Shown here: positions 35,216 to 49,973 of the stretch, piece by piece
Numbering within the stretch: the stretch's first letter is position 1
How the letters are laid out: every line of letters starts with the position of its first letter
DNA from: Ashinkailepas kermadecensis
Taxonomy: Eukaryota; Arthropoda; Thecostraca; Neolepadidae
DNA length: 64,000 bases
Assembly: GCA_034440615.1 (NCBI GenBank)
Contig: JAOTOM010005180.1
Coordinates: forward strand, 682,001-746,000
Direction: 5' to 3'
The notes under the pieces: generated by a model
Database searches by the model: none
The model's input: the letters and a program-made list of their open reading frames with translations, nothing else
What the model was told of the DNA's origin: nothing
Made by a program: the position numbers and the translations under genes

Positions 35216-35748
35216 GCAGAGCCGTTAGAAGGCTGCCATTCAAACAATGGCAGAAGCAACCAGTCGGACACCGTCGTGACTATGTAAGTGTGCTGCTCCC
35301 ATCTCCTCCCCTCATCACTACAGCAGACCGGTGGAACCAGCGGCCCCGTGATGCTGTCATATAACTCACACTGTCTATGCATATGACGCATATGTCCGCC
35401 GTGAAACGGCTCCGCGTGGAAGAAGCTTGCGGTGTTTTGGATTAACCGGATGTCTTATTGTTTGACTAATTATTCTGGTGGGCATCGTTCGTGGCGATTT
35501 AGCATATGTTTCGAATGCGCTTCACCATTTAATTATTTTACTTCGTTTTACAGATCATCCGTTTAAGTGATTCCAGTACGCAATCGCCCTTCCACCCGGT
35601 TTCACAGCCAAACGCAAATACAATTTCTTTCCTTGAAAATAATCATACGCGAGGACAAATTACGCTAATACAGCGTGAAATATAGTCGCGTGATATGCAG
35701 AGATTACATTTGTATTTCGTGTCGCAAAATGTGCAAGGCACGCCATCA

Positions 35749-35955
35749 CAACGCCAAGCCGCATGGCGCCCCACAGAGCGCGCTTCTTCATTAGCTCTCT
35801 CAACGCCAAGCCGCATGGCGCCCCACAGAGCGCGCTTCTTCATTAGCTCTCTCAACGCCAAGCCGCATGGCGCCCCACAGAGCGCGCTTCTTCATTAGCT
35901 CTCTCAACGCCAAGCCGCATGGCGCCCCACAGAGCGCGCTTCTTCATTAGCGCTC
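35749..35955. repeat. 52 bp tandem repeat, 4 copies
   Basis: CAACGCCAAGCCGCATGGCG starts at 35749, 35801, 35853 and 35905. Copies are essentially identical until the final AGCGCTCGC. Confidence 0.96.
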
Positions 35956-36601
35956 GCAGTGCGCGATAATTGTCTACCCCTTGCGGTGCGGGACTGGAGG
36001 TTGTCATTTGCTAAGAGTACTCACTGTTCTCCCAAGCAGGATGGAAAAATGCGGTACACGGCATGATGTAGTCCATTCTTGGACATTCAGAGTTGCACGA
36101 TACATTTTCTCTATCTTGTTGCTCATGCATTGCCAACAGATAGGCCAAACCGAAAGCGATTTATTGCATAGTTAGGAGGTCTGCAGTAAAACAATATGGG
36201 AGAGATCAAAATGCCCCCCCCCCCCCTCTCCGCACTGCGAGGGTTAACCTCAAACCACAGAAGAGCTGCAAGGAAACCATCCGCGAACTGGCAATCTCTT
36301 GGTCCAAGAAAATAATCTTGGTAGCAAAAACTTTGGCAATAAGTACGTAGTTCCGGTAGAAGAGTCCCAAGGGAGTACCGTGAAAACTGAAATTATGCAA
36401 ATGACTCAGTTCGCAGGTTGAAATCTCCCAATAAAAGCGCTCATCGAAGCTTCCAGAATACTGTGTGAGCTAAAGAAGATTGCATTCGTGATGAATTACA
36501 ATGGCACTGCAGAAGGAAAATCATAAAAGTTAGACACTAAGCAAGGTAGAACGCTACTTGGCACAGCTATATTATAACTAAAACAAAATACATACACACA
36601 C

Positions 36602-36720
<119 letters not shown>

Positions 36721-36887
36721 TGTTTCGTTGAATATGACCGCGAGTTCAGCGTGGGTGATCTTCTTGTTTGTGGATTAAATTGATCGTATTATTTCCCTTG
36801 TCTTTTCGTCGTGTTTGTGTAGTATTTCACCTTAGTGCATGATGGTCAAGATTACAATTAACACATAGGTCATCTCTGTATTTTATC

Positions 36888-36919
36888 GACGTTTCGTCTT
36901 TACCTAAGACATTTTTAAG
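36888..36919 (-). ncRNA. Degenerate hammerhead-like motif (PLE family 2, left arm)
   Basis: The minus strand reads CTTAAAAAT, then GTCTTAGGTAAAGAC (a 5 bp stem II hairpin), GAAACGTC. Stem II and GAAA fit a hammerhead, but the strand expected to be CTGANGA is eroded, so cleavage is not expected. It is in the same sense as the endonuclease frame of this family. Confidence 0.4.
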
Positions 36920-37117
36920 ACGGTATGTTGGGAAAGTCACATTGATGAAATATACATACTTGATTTTTACGTTTTGGGTAGCAATTCGCGTGCGTTATGT
37001 GAGTGGGCGCTGGAAGTACTGGAAATGTAATGGTTGGTGTCGTTAATTATTGGATTTAATGGGTTCGAAATTGTTGTGGTGTTCGTGTGCATGAATGAGT
37101 GGCCCGCCGTTTTGTAG

Positions 37118-37475
37118 GTGTTTGTGAGTCTTCGACTCAGTAGACGAGGAGACTTCGCACTCCTACCTCACAGTGGATACATCGGGAAAACACCCACTAC
37201 ACTGAGTCGAGTACTCACAAACACCTACAAAACGGCGGGCCACTCTCTCACATACACACGAACACCACAATACAGCGCTGACCAGGAAATTACGAGTAGA
37301 AAACACTAAAATACTCGCAACCACCCACAACAAACGACGTCTTATTGCCTTAGAGTCAGTATACATCAGACACATCGATGCAGCCATCAACAAACAGATC
37401 AACGCGCGTGGAACACTCAAACTCTACGAGGGGCAGCACCCCCCTCCCCACACAGTGACGTGTCTTGCAGTGTAA
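37118..37475 (+). pseudogene. GIY-YIG endonuclease remnant of a Penelope-like element (family 2)
   Basis: One frame gives SGYIGKTPTTLSRVL, the YIGKT core of a GIY-YIG domain, and stops at 37307-37309. Another frame, open from about 37302 to the stop at 37473-37475, continues the family's end with RRLIALESVYIRHIDAAIN, matching the LxxLES(L/V)(H/Y)I...IN pattern after the core. A single frameshift near 37302 therefore splits the domain. Upstream parts are missing. Confidence 0.7.
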
Positions 37476-37596
37476 TACCGGAAATGTAAATTTCCAGTAC
37501 TTCCAGTGCCCACTCACATAACGCACGCGAATTGTTACCCAAAATGTAAATATCAAGTGTGTGTACTTCATCAATGCGACTTTCCCAACATGCCGT

Positions 37597-37630
37597 CTTA
37601 AAAATGTCTTAGGTTAAGACGAACGGTCGA
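37597..37630 (+). ncRNA. Degenerate hammerhead-like motif (PLE family 2, right arm)
   Basis: Plus-strand counterpart of 36888-36919: CTTAAAAAT, GTCTT-AGGTT-AAGAC hairpin, then GAACGG in place of GAAACG. It has lost one A of the conserved GAAA and is more decayed than the left arm. Confidence 0.35.
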
Positions 37631-38166
37631 TAAAATACAGAGATGACCTATGTGTTAATTGTAATCTTGACCATCCTGCACTATGGCGAAATACTACACA
37701 AACATAACGAAGAGACAAGGGAAATAATACGATCAATTGAATCCACAAGCAAGAAGATCACCAACGCTGAACTCGCGGTCATATTCAACGAAACATGCAT
37801 ATCAAATAATCTGCTTCTAAACTCCTCGAATATATATATATATATTATATTTGTGCGGGTGTGAAATGTTGTCCCTGATTTAATTCATAATGTGTTATAA
37901 GTATACGACCAATAGTATTTGATCGAAGCCGACAGACTGACTCTTCTTTTTCTCTGCTAGAAGCACACTTAGCCCTCGCCCTTCCAGAGAAAATGACGAA
38001 CCTGCGAATATTTTTTCCCAGCTATGCAAGAACGGCGAATATTAGCGTGTCGCCGATGGGCATAGCTTATGGGGTCTCCTTTGGTGAGTGAGTATAGCTT
38101 ATGGGAACTCCTTTGGTGAGCTATGTCGTGAAGTCAAAATGTCGCCTCAGGTTACTGATCTGTGAT

Positions 38167-38486
38167 CAGTGGCGCAACCAGGCGTGGGGCAAGAGGGCAC
38201 TGTCCGCCAACCCCCCCGAAATTTTTGGGGAGCGTTTTTTACTATGCTGAAGGAACATTGCAATGCGGTTTTCAGGGACCACAAGCCGTTGTAGGGATTC
38301 TCCTGCGGTCTGCAGAGAGGGGCGTTCCAGCAGTTTTGGGGACATTTCTGAAGTCTGCAGAGAGGAGCACCCCAACTGTTGTAAGACCACACCTTCAGTC
38401 TGCAAAGGCAGTTGTAAGGACCCTTCTGGGGCACCCAACTGGAAAGAAAGGATACTCCCACCCCCCAAAAAATGGCTGCGCTGCTG
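38167..38486. mobile_element. hAT-like MITE
   Basis: The left end CAGTGGCGCAACCA (38167-38180) and the inverted right end CAGCAGCGCAGCCA (38486-38473) match at 11 of 14 positions. The flanking 8-mers TCTGTGAT (38159-38166) and GCCGTGAT (38487-38494) agree at 6 of 8, as expected for a mutated 8 bp hAT target duplication. The interior is non-coding. Confidence 0.6.
38256..38430. repeat. Imperfect ~50 bp repeat inside the hAT-like MITE
   Basis: Three degenerate units sharing GTTGTA/GTTTTG...CTG(A/C)(A/G)GTCTGCA(G/A)A. The array makes up much of the element interior. Confidence 0.7.
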
Positions 38487-38544
38487 GCCGTGATGTCATA
38501 ATTGCTTATGCTTATCCTTAAGCATATGCTTATGCTTATGCTGT

Positions 38545-38566
38545 CTGATATGCTTGAGCATATCAG
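38545..38566. repeat. Perfect inverted repeat, 10 bp arms
   Basis: CTGATATGCT, spacer TG, AGCATATCAG. It follows a short (GCTTAT)n run at 38500-38542. Confidence 0.85.
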
Positions 38567-40395
38567 GCTATTTTTCGCCGAAATCCTGAATTATGGCCAA
38601 TTAATACCATGTATTGTCCCCAAATCGCAAATGTTGCATGTGGTAGACTGATCGACAACTGAGGTGATGTGCTTCCTGGGCACATTGTCCCTCCCATATG
38701 ATCCAAATGCACTAATCCAACTGGATCTCAGATCATCTTTTCCTACTTCTGATTCACTTTGTGGTCAATTTGGACGCTGAAGCTTAGTGGAGCGTTCATT
38801 GCGACGCTATGATACAAGAAATTAGTGTTCTCGGTCACGATTTGGTAAGCTTCCAACAAGACGTCAACACTTCGACCTCATCTAACCCTTAATATATGCA
38901 TCGAAATACATCAATTCGAACATACTAAGTATTCAAAAATACTGAGCATAACTATGCTGAATATTTCAAGCGTATATCCATAGGGAAAAATTAAACGTGA
39001 AATTTCTCCTTTTTAAGGAGAAATTTACATCCAAGCTAAATCTGAGGGGTTCACCGGTAACCAGAGGCCTAAAAAGTATGCTATAAATCGGTAGATCTTG
39101 TCATATGGAGCACACTGGTCTTTGTTTCATGTTATTAGTACTCTCTATTTGAAAGTGGTAGGGGGTCGTCGTGCACGAGCGAGGGACAAAGTGAAAGCAA
39201 TCAATGACTGAGCAAAAATGTCATCAGGCAAGGTGGGGTTCGAGCAAGTTTTTGCGGAACTCGACAACGCACCATGCATTGTAGGCTAAATGGAAAGAAT
39301 GTAACGCTTTTAGGGAAGGACTAGGAATGATCGCGATGCAAGTACTGCTGAAGTGGCACTTGCTAAATGCGTACGGATTGCTTCATGTGCGACCATGTGA
39401 ACAAGCATAACAACACCAATACAACAGGCATACGCGGAGATTGGCACAGGTAGCTATGGTATATTTTGACGTTTATTCCATGGAGGTGGATGAAAGCAAT
39501 GCATGTGTGTCACTGGGTAATCACTACTATTCTCCACATTCACTGATCAGTTTTTATTTAGGAACTTGGGATATCGCATTAAATGTTCACCGATCATATA
39601 TGTATGCATACGAGTATCAGTGTTCGGGATAAATATCTTCGCTAAACGATGCACATCGCTACATGATCCTCGACAAAAGTCCACATGGAAGAGTTACCAG
39701 TTTTACTTCGTGCTTGGCGATAGTTTGAACCTTTTCTGACGTGTCTTCATCAGGTCGTTGGGCTATATCTTTTTACAGGCACAGTTGAAGGGATAATTAC
39801 TACTCCGGACAGAAAATCCTGAACAACAATAGTCACACTGAAAATGACGATTATTCCTTTTTATGTTTTTTTTTATCGTTACACTGCGCATTGATATGCT
39901 TAACATTATGTTGCAGGATCTGTTGTGTGTGGTAAGCTTCCCTTCATTTTGTTGCAATGTCTGTTTGTATGTGGTAGGCTTCAGCTCATCCTGTTGCAAG
40001 GTATATTGGTATGTGATAGGTTATATCTCAGTGTCATCATCAACACAGAGTGCTTGGGGAATGTAAGGCGCTAGAAAATCAGTGAATCATCCGGTGAGTC
40101 GAAATGTTTTCATATGTTGTGGTACAATGGTGTCGAATTTGAATTTGTTGTGTCCAATTTGAGATCATTCAACAGGCCATGCGGAATTTGTACGTTTTCT
40201 TTCGGCTAATGACTGCCTCAAGAAGAAGCTTAAGAGAGCGTGGCTGACATTTATATTTGCTCCAGTAAATCCAAAGTCTGGTCGGATCCGATTGATATTT
40301 AATGAGGTCGGTGTTTGATGCTCATGTTAATTTCACGTGGACTGTATTGATTGTTGCCGAGTGTCTGGAATTTAAACAGCTGGCTGTCTGTACGG
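38567..40395. other. Unannotated sequence
   Basis: AT-rich with no gene recognised. A loose repeat of TTGTTGCA.G.CTGTTTGTATGTG.TAGG occurs at 39900-40025. Confidence 0.4.
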
Positions 40396-40397
40396 GT

Positions 40398-40495
40398 GAG
40401 GTGCCTGCAACTGGTCAGATGTGGGTGCAGCTGACCTGAAATTGGTGCAGCTGATCAGGGTTGTGCGCAGCTGGTGGGATCTAGTTGCAGCGGAA
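40398..40495. repeat. Degenerate GTGCAGCTG repeat
   Basis: Four loose 23-26 bp units around GCAGCTG(A/G). Confidence 0.6.
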
Positions 40496-40876
40496 CGGGA
40501 ATAATGTGTGCTCTCCGCTTCACGGTCGTCTCAGCTGGTAAATAATATGACCTGGAGCTCGCCGACCGGTTGACTGCAAAATGACCTCGCAGGTCGCACG
40601 TCATCACTTACATACTTCTGTGGGAAACATTGTGCTCACAAAATGGCGACCCGCAGTGGTCTCTGGCGACGAATTGCACAGTCCAAAATGCAAAGATGAA
40701 CTAGTATCAGGTTGGAAGACAACGGTGGTAAGCAATGATCCTGAGATGAAAAAAAAACATAAAATGGGGGGTAATGACAAGAAAATCAAGCTTGCACGAG
40801 ATGATGATATGCAGTGGAAGTTTCGCGGGTTAGCGTTAGAGCAGGGGGATGAGGGGATGAGGGGGGTCTCTCTCTC

Positions 40877-43197
<2,321 letters not shown>

Positions 43198-43413
43198 ATC
43201 CTTGAAAACGGCGTGGCGGGGATGGCGGAGTGGTTAAAGTGTTGAGCTTTGGGTACCAAAGGTCCCGGGTTCAACACTCTCACTGCTCGTGACATTTTCC
43301 AATCCCGCGGCCCACCGGCAAAACAGTGTGGCCGGCGCCATTAGCCGTGAATGTGCATAAAGTGCGTCGTGAATCACCCAATAAACAAACAAGAAACAAC
43401 AAATCCTTGAAAA
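43198..43413 (+). mobile_element. tRNA-derived SINE, family A, with target duplication
   Basis: The head GATGGCGGAGTGGTTAAAG is a Ser/Leu-tRNA-like A-box, and GGTTCAACAC (43268-43277) a B-box. The tRNA-unrelated body has AAACAGTGTGG and ATTAGCCGTGA. The tail CACCCAATAAACAAAC is followed by a perfect 11 bp target duplication ATCCTTGAAAA (43198-43208 and 43403-43413). The boundaries are therefore exact. Confidence 0.9.
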
Positions 43414-44129
43414 GGGCCGAACTCCCTCCATTTAATGTGCGTCTAAATATCGACAATGAGCTATGAAGTCGGCTACTTCAGCTGACTGTCAAAGGGCTTT
43501 GAACATGCAAACTATGAAGAGCTGACGTCATAGGCTAACACCGAGTCGTAGGAAATAATGTGCATACCCATATGCAATACATACGTTCATGCAATACAGC
43601 CTAACTGTACACATACTCTGTCGCCAACGGTGGGTACACAACTGATGCACCCGGTTAAGGACTTCGCAACGGTATGTCTATTCCTTCCATCACTGGCTAC
43701 TATCATCAGAGCACATCACATCATGATGCGGCTAGTCCATTCATGAGGAAAATCACAGGTAGCGGATCCACCTGGTACTGCTGCGCATACGTTTCTGCTG
43801 ATCCGGGAGAGACAGCAAATAGCACGGAAGCCCACCATTACGTTAGAAATGATGAGTACCTGAACACAATACCTTATGAGGAAGGTACGGGGATCTTAGG
43901 CATTACCGCCTAAGAGTACTTGCCCATTTCGTCTGGAGCTAATTTCAAACTAATGATCCCCGTAGCGGACAAAGTAGTGCAGTGTGGTTAGTAGAAGTAG
44001 TGTGTTGTGTGTAGAATAATGTGGGCACAGCTAATGTGTTTGTTGCGCTGCATCAGTGCCCGAGTTGATACCAACACCAGTTCAATTACGTGTCTTGGTC
44101 ATTATTTTCGTCATCTTGTTCCTGGTCGT

Positions 44130-44335
44130 AGCCGGTCACCTTGTGGGGGTGGGGGTCGAATGGTTAAGGTATTGGGCTCTGGGTCCGAAGGTCCCAGGTT
44201 CAACACTCGCATCACTCGGGACACTTTCTAATCACGCAGCCCTCCGGCGAAACAGTGTGGGCGGCGTCATTAGCCGTGATCGTGTATTAAGTGTGTTGTA
44301 AACCACCCAGTAAACAACAACAAGCCGGTCACCTT
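44130..44335 (+). mobile_element. tRNA-derived SINE, family A, second copy
   Basis: Collinear with the copy at 43209: TCGAATGGTTAAGG head, AGGTTCAACACTCGC B-box, AAACAGTGTGG, ATTAGCCGTGA, and an ACCACCCAGTAAACAAC tail. A perfect 13 bp target duplication AGCCGGTCACCTT flanks it (44130-44142 and 44323-44335). The A-box is more decayed than in the first copy. Confidence 0.9.
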
Positions 44336-45345
44336 ATCTGGCCTCTCGAATTTACCCCCCCCCCCCCCCACCCTACCCACCACAATCTCCTACATCTAAC
44401 CCACATAGTTTCCTAGATGTTGAGGAGGTAATTTTACTCCATCTGAGCGTTGTAGCAGTTAGTCCATTGCGTGTGGTCTATAAAGCGGACAACGGGCATT
44501 CCAAGTGATGTTGCGTTTGCAGCGGTGTGTGTTCGTATGTTTTACTGATGAGGTTTTGCTGTGGGATTTTTACACATTAGGTAGCAGTATATAAGTACCT
44601 TGGAACTCAGTGTGCTACCCACGCTCTATAATCACGCTCTAATTTGGCAGCGACACGCAACGTTTGTTTTGTGTCTGTCTGTGCGCTCGTAATATCAACA
44701 GTAGACGCCATCGCAAAACCACATCTTAACGTCAAAGTATTCTCTCATAGTTTCCAAAGCGGTGAGCTATTGATGCGTGTGACATGAACGGCCAGCTGAG
44801 TTCGGAAGCCATTGAATAGCGTGCCAGAGGCCACATATTTTATCAGTATGCTAGTAAGAACCTTTCAAAATGATGTCAGTTTATGTGATCTGACATGCGA
44901 GGCACATTGTGAAGAACACTGGCACATTTAATTGTAAAACACTATATATCACGTATTCCCTGACTATCCAAATGCCTAGTCCAGTACTAATTTGAATACA
45001 AATGCAAAGACTACTACATAATTATTTACAGGTCGCAGCAGTTCCATATTTGGGACATGAACCACGCATTTCCAGTTTCTGGAATGTGAACACTTTGCAG
45101 TCATTACCTGCCCACAAATTTTCCAGTTAAATGACCACTCGATCCGGGGATGGCATTTCTCACCAAACCGTGGTGTGGGTCCAGATCCAAACATTTTTTT
45201 TTTAATTCAGTATGGAAAATGATAAATTAGTATAAGAATGGTACCAAGCCAAGAATACCGATATCTTCCCCACCTCCCGATCCGACCGTGATCTCCAGAT
45301 ATGACAAGGTCCATGCGATTGGGGCGACTACATTCCGAAACTGAT
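44336..45345. other. Unannotated sequence
   Basis: A poly-C run at 44356-44370. Otherwise no feature recognised. Confidence 0.4.
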
Positions 45346-45359
45346 GCGTGAATATAACC

Positions 45360-45488
45360 GCCACTATCACTGCTGTGTCTCGTCCATCACTGCTTTGCCT
45401 TTTTATCACTGCTGTGTCTCTTCTATCACTGCCTTGTCTCTTCTATCACTGATGTGTCTCTCCATCACTGCTCTGCCTCCTCCGTCAT
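45360..45488. repeat. Degenerate ~22 bp TCACTGCTGTGTCTC repeat
   Basis: Six loose units of ATCACTG(C/A)(T/C)(G/C)TG(T/C)CTC with variable spacers. Confidence 0.8.
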
Positions 45489-48260
45489 TGTTGGTGTGGT
45501 CAGCGAACAGACAACCTAGGAGGTGAAGCCGTGCGCTCTGGAACAAAAGCTATTCTCTGTGAGAATAGTCTTTAAGGTCTTTGCTTCAATGTCTTCATGA
45601 CCATTATTTCCATGAAAAGCTCATGTATATAATGTTGTTAAGTCCTACAAATTCCATTCATCTCCCTCAACCTTAATGGTAGCGGAAGCCATGGATAGTG
45701 GTGCGGTACCGCCTGCCGTTTGCAAACTGGACCTGCAATGCCAACGGTACAGCAACGAACGTGCTACGGTCAATGGTGTTCCCGCCATCTGTACCAAGCT
45801 CGTTCAAATGGTTAACCTCCATTTTATGTCAAAGGCCAAAGTCGTGAAAGTTCGAATATCTCACAATGAAATCCTAGCACTAGACAAATAACGTTCGAAA
45901 TGCTGCTAACATTTTTTAAAAATGTATTCACCCTTCAATTATCAATTCAATTATGTTCCATACATTGCATTGTTATGCACGCATCACGAGTCAGGTCTAA
46001 CCAAGAAGTCGGTCTTATCATCGGAAGGATGAACATGGAATCAAAATTTCAAAGTTGTTAGTAATGTTTGGGTGAGTAAAAAGGGCCCTGCCTCGGAATG
46101 ATCCACAACACCCAAGAAGGCCACCAAGGATCAACCGAGGTCAACTGATGTCAATGGTTTGAAGACGTCCAATACACATTGGAATACGGGTTTCTTCGTC
46201 CAAGTTATCCTAAAACATGCAGCTGTGATCTTCCTTACGGGTTCCCTCCTTATGCAAAAACTAAAAATATTTTTGTCTCCGAAAAATCCGATCGACGCAG
46301 CCTGCGAAGGGTTGCGTCGATCGGGTGGGTGCGAACAAGGAAACGCTTTCCTTTTTTTGGCGACTACTAATTGTTAATATATTTCTCAAGTGTCATGCAA
46401 AATATCATCAAGAACCATTTGAGGGAGTCGGACGTTAATTTACTCTTACTTCAATTTTGACACCGGTAACGAAGTAAGGTCTGTCCGAAGGTGTGCTTAA
46501 TCATGTTCTGAAACAACGTGAAGAGCTAAGAGGCTTAGAGCTAAGAGGAAAATGAACAGCTAAGAGGCTAAAAGCTAAGAGGAAAATGAAATAAATGAAC
46601 AACATGAAGTAATGATAGTATGCTGTGGTGACGACTGATACTGGACTAATGAGCATTCCAAGTTTGTCTTTCTATTATTTGCTCCTGTGCGCTTCTCAAT
46701 TTTCAATCTATTTCCGAGCGTGCCAAACTCAACTGACGCAGGGAGCCGCTTGATTTCTTCACCGTATGATGTTGTTCCGATGTCGTCACTCCAACCCGCA
46801 CCACACGTCAACGAACAGCCAATCGGAGCTCCTGTATCGTCTGAGTGGGCGCGGCTACGGTGACGTCACTTGGCAGACCGTTTCGTACACTACCCACAAT
46901 GCATCACAGGTTTCCCTGCCCCAGGCCTCGTCGGGCTATCAGTTGCATTGACTGCAGAGTTGGTATCAGCTGTAAATGAGGTTATCCTGATCATTGCTAC
47001 AGCCAACTACGCTAATATGCTGCTCAGCTTCCCTCATTGCCAGTTGCAGGGTTTCTTGCTAGATTGGCCATGCTAGATTGTTCTTTGTACGCAGAGGAAG
47101 TAGAGCGCCTGGCACAAATGTTATATAAATTCCTCACGACTGTGATCCATTTCACCATGAATACGTCCCAGAAAATACACCGGATTTGTTAAGTGCGCAA
47201 ACACAATGCTTTCTCTGTTACATACCATTGCTATATTTTCAGCTATGAAACATCATTTAAAGCTTTGGTCTTTATCTATGATCGACCAAATTAATTCCTT
47301 CGATGATAATATTAGAGAGATTGAAGTCCAGTATGCCTTGTGAAAAGACAACGCGTCACGGCATAATAGGTGCCTAACACCGAGCCCTGCACCGCCCGCG
47401 ACATCACCACGTCAGCTCTGACACAGTGGAGGGCTCGCACGGTCGGTGCCAATTGTTCGGTATTGTTGCCGTCAATGCTGACGGCCAACGGTGAACCGTT
47501 TGCGTCAACGGCCGCCGCCATCAATCGCTTAATCGAATCGACTTAAAGTAGCCCCTGCCAAGTCGGCGCCGATATTGATATTTCTGGCCAGAGCACTTTG
47601 GATTGATGGCACTTTGCTGGCAAGTGACTGCCGATGAGCAGTTTTCTCACCTCACAGCCCTGACATTTATGGGCTCCTTTCCTGTCTTGCTGCACGACTA
47701 CGGCAATCCTGGGCCCCTTTTCCACCTCGCTGAACAAGGCAGTTCCGGACTCTTGTTCTACCTCAATGCTCACCGAACCAATTTCCTGTCTCGCCGAACC
47801 TGGACAATTCGGGCGTATGATGTTATACAGTGGAATATCTTGGTGTAGGGTGTACAGGACATTTATCCTAACACCTTCGCCGTCTGTCTAGCCCAGGCGA
47901 AGTCACGTGCAATTAGAGACGGATGCATGCTTGGGACTCGGGAGAGGGGCTTGCAACTAATAAAGTAGTGAGCAGAAACGTTCTCGCAAAGCTGGGATGT
48001 CTGAACAAAACCCTTAACGTGTGGAACGACAGGGATAATAAAAATAAATAAATAAATAAAAAGTGTAACTAAACGTGGGATGCTTGTGATGTTGTGCACC
48101 CAGTGTGCCCACCAGTTCTGCCCACCTGTGGCCTTTTTCATCTCTGTCGAATATGGAGACGGGGAACTCGGGTCAGTGCCGGCCGCTGCCGCTGCAGTCC
48201 GCTGCAGTCGTGCTGCCAGTGGCGGGCGTTTTTGCCTGATCAACGTGGCGCCACTTCCTC

Positions 48261-48262
<2 letters not shown>
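45489..48262. other. Unannotated sequence
   Basis: Small repeats of GAGCTAAGAGG at 46520-46590. A 70-codon minus-strand frame at 47312-47524 (VDANGSPLAVSIDGNNTEQL) faintly recalls the catalytic-domain start of DDE transposases, but this is not secure. No clear gene. Confidence 0.4.

Positions 48263-48264
<2 letters not shown>

Positions 48265-48317
<53 letters not shown>
48265..48317. repeat. (AT)n microsatellite
   Basis: About 52 bp of perfect AT. Confidence 0.97.
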
Positions 48318-48318
<1 letters not shown>

Positions 48319-49575
48319 CATAATGTGGGGCCTCCTGGGATTGCGGCCGAAAGGGAGAAGTAGTAGATCGGGTGGTGAGGGGTGGATGGATTGGATCGGG
48401 TGTGGATGTGGTGGACCGAATGGCAAGGATAAGGGATTTGAGTGATGAGGAGTGGGGGACTTGAACGAGTGAGAATATAGGTAGAACTCAGTGGTTATGC
48501 TGTGGAATGTGTGCTGTGTTTTTGTAAGGTGTGTGTGGGGTGTAGAATGCCAAGTACATTTCTGGATTTTTTCACGTGCCTTAGCACCTCCCAAGTCCAG
48601 TGCCGTGAAGTATTTATATATCGTGCAGCCAGAGCATTTAACCCAACACAATTGAAATTATGCAATTGGACTTGCCAAATACAAAGATAATTCCACCCCC
48701 AGTTGTGTTGGACGCGTCTGTGATTGGGTAAGCATGCCTCTCTATCAGCACGCACTTTTGTGTATGTTTGGTAGCGCAAGCAGTGCCGATGTGTAGTTGT
48801 GTGTATGGCTCCGCCACAAGGTGGGGGATGGAGGGAATGTATCCCCCAACCGTCCGTTTGGGGGGATCACACCCACAATAATTATTAGGCATATGGTCAA
48901 TTATGTTATGCATGCAAAGCGTATGCTGGTCATGGTATAAAAGTTCCTTCATGTGTAACTCTTCCTTCACTCTGTCGGATATGCCAGCAAGTGGTAGATT
49001 ATTGATACTCAAAATTGGTGTGGATCGAAGCAATTGTGCATGGCTGCATCGCCAGGTTCTGACCTATTTGAAAGGGTCGCAGTCAACACAGCCTTGGGCC
49101 AATCATAGGAGGCGCAGGTTTTAGGCGACCGTTATATTGTCAAGCATGACATCATCTTTCGATTTCGATTCGATTCGATTGCTGGGTGGCTAGGTATGTA
49201 GGCATGCTGGCGAGGAAACAGAATAATGTGTGGTGAGAGGTACCAACATATTTCACATTTGTGAAACGTGGGACAGAAGCGAGATGAGCCACAAGCTTGA
49301 TGGGCTAGATCTAGATCACGCAATCAAGGGTGCCGCACCAAGCGAGAACTGCCGCACCGAGCGGACTACGCCTGCTCCGGGCGGCCACCATGGCCGCACC
49401 GAGCAGGCGCCACGGCTGTGCCGAGCAGGCACTACCACGAAGCGGGGCGGCAGTGCATGACGTACGTGGCCCGTCGGGTATATTCACCAAGTTTGTGCCG
49501 TCACATGACCTCGCCTTTGCTTCAACTGTACCCTGTGTCGGAAATTTACGAGTGAGAAACGATAAGAAAAAGAGA
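48318..49575. other. Unannotated sequence
   Basis: No gene identified. GCCGCACCGAGC-type short repeats occur at 49330-49440. Confidence 0.4.
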
Positions 49576-49722
49576 GGTTCGTCCAGGGGTAGGGCGCTGG
49601 TCTCTCAACCGAAAGGATGTGTGGCGTCCTGTCGCTTCTCGCTGCCGCTACGAATCCACGTGAGCAATCGACCGTATAACCTAGAATGAGTTGGTGCGTC
49701 GTGAAGGCTGCAATAAGAAACG
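49576..49722 (+). mobile_element. SINE family B, degenerate copy
   Basis: GTTCGTCCAGGGGTAGGGCG with GGTCTCTCAACCGAAAGGAT parallels the tRNA-like head of the copy at 49988. It is followed by CTGTCGCTTCTCGC and a tail with GTGCGTCGTGAAGG. The B-box is lost. Confidence 0.6.
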
Positions 49723-49973
49723 GCACGGAATAGTAACGATTGTTTTGAACAGCCATGTATTGCTTTGCTTTCTGAATCGCAGTTTCGTGGCGCGCACGTC
49801 AAGTGTTCGATTTTCTCAAATATCAGCTGTAAAGGTGGTGCGGGACGAACGTGCAAATGGCCATAGCGAGTACATTTCCAAAATGTAATGCTGGAGGGAG
49901 TATGAGGAGACCTTTCAACATCCCAGGGACGGGAGGTCCAGGAGCAAGAATTACCCTTTTGCAGGCTACAAAT

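Noticed and set aside
43209..43402. Functional tRNA-Ser/Leu gene
   Set aside because: For the same reasons it is a SINE with an 11 bp target duplication.
48638..49033. 131-codon minus-strand frame and a plus-strand VLDASVIG stretch recalling retroelement RNase H
   Set aside because: The similarity is limited to a few residues, with a stop directly after, and no neighbouring motifs.
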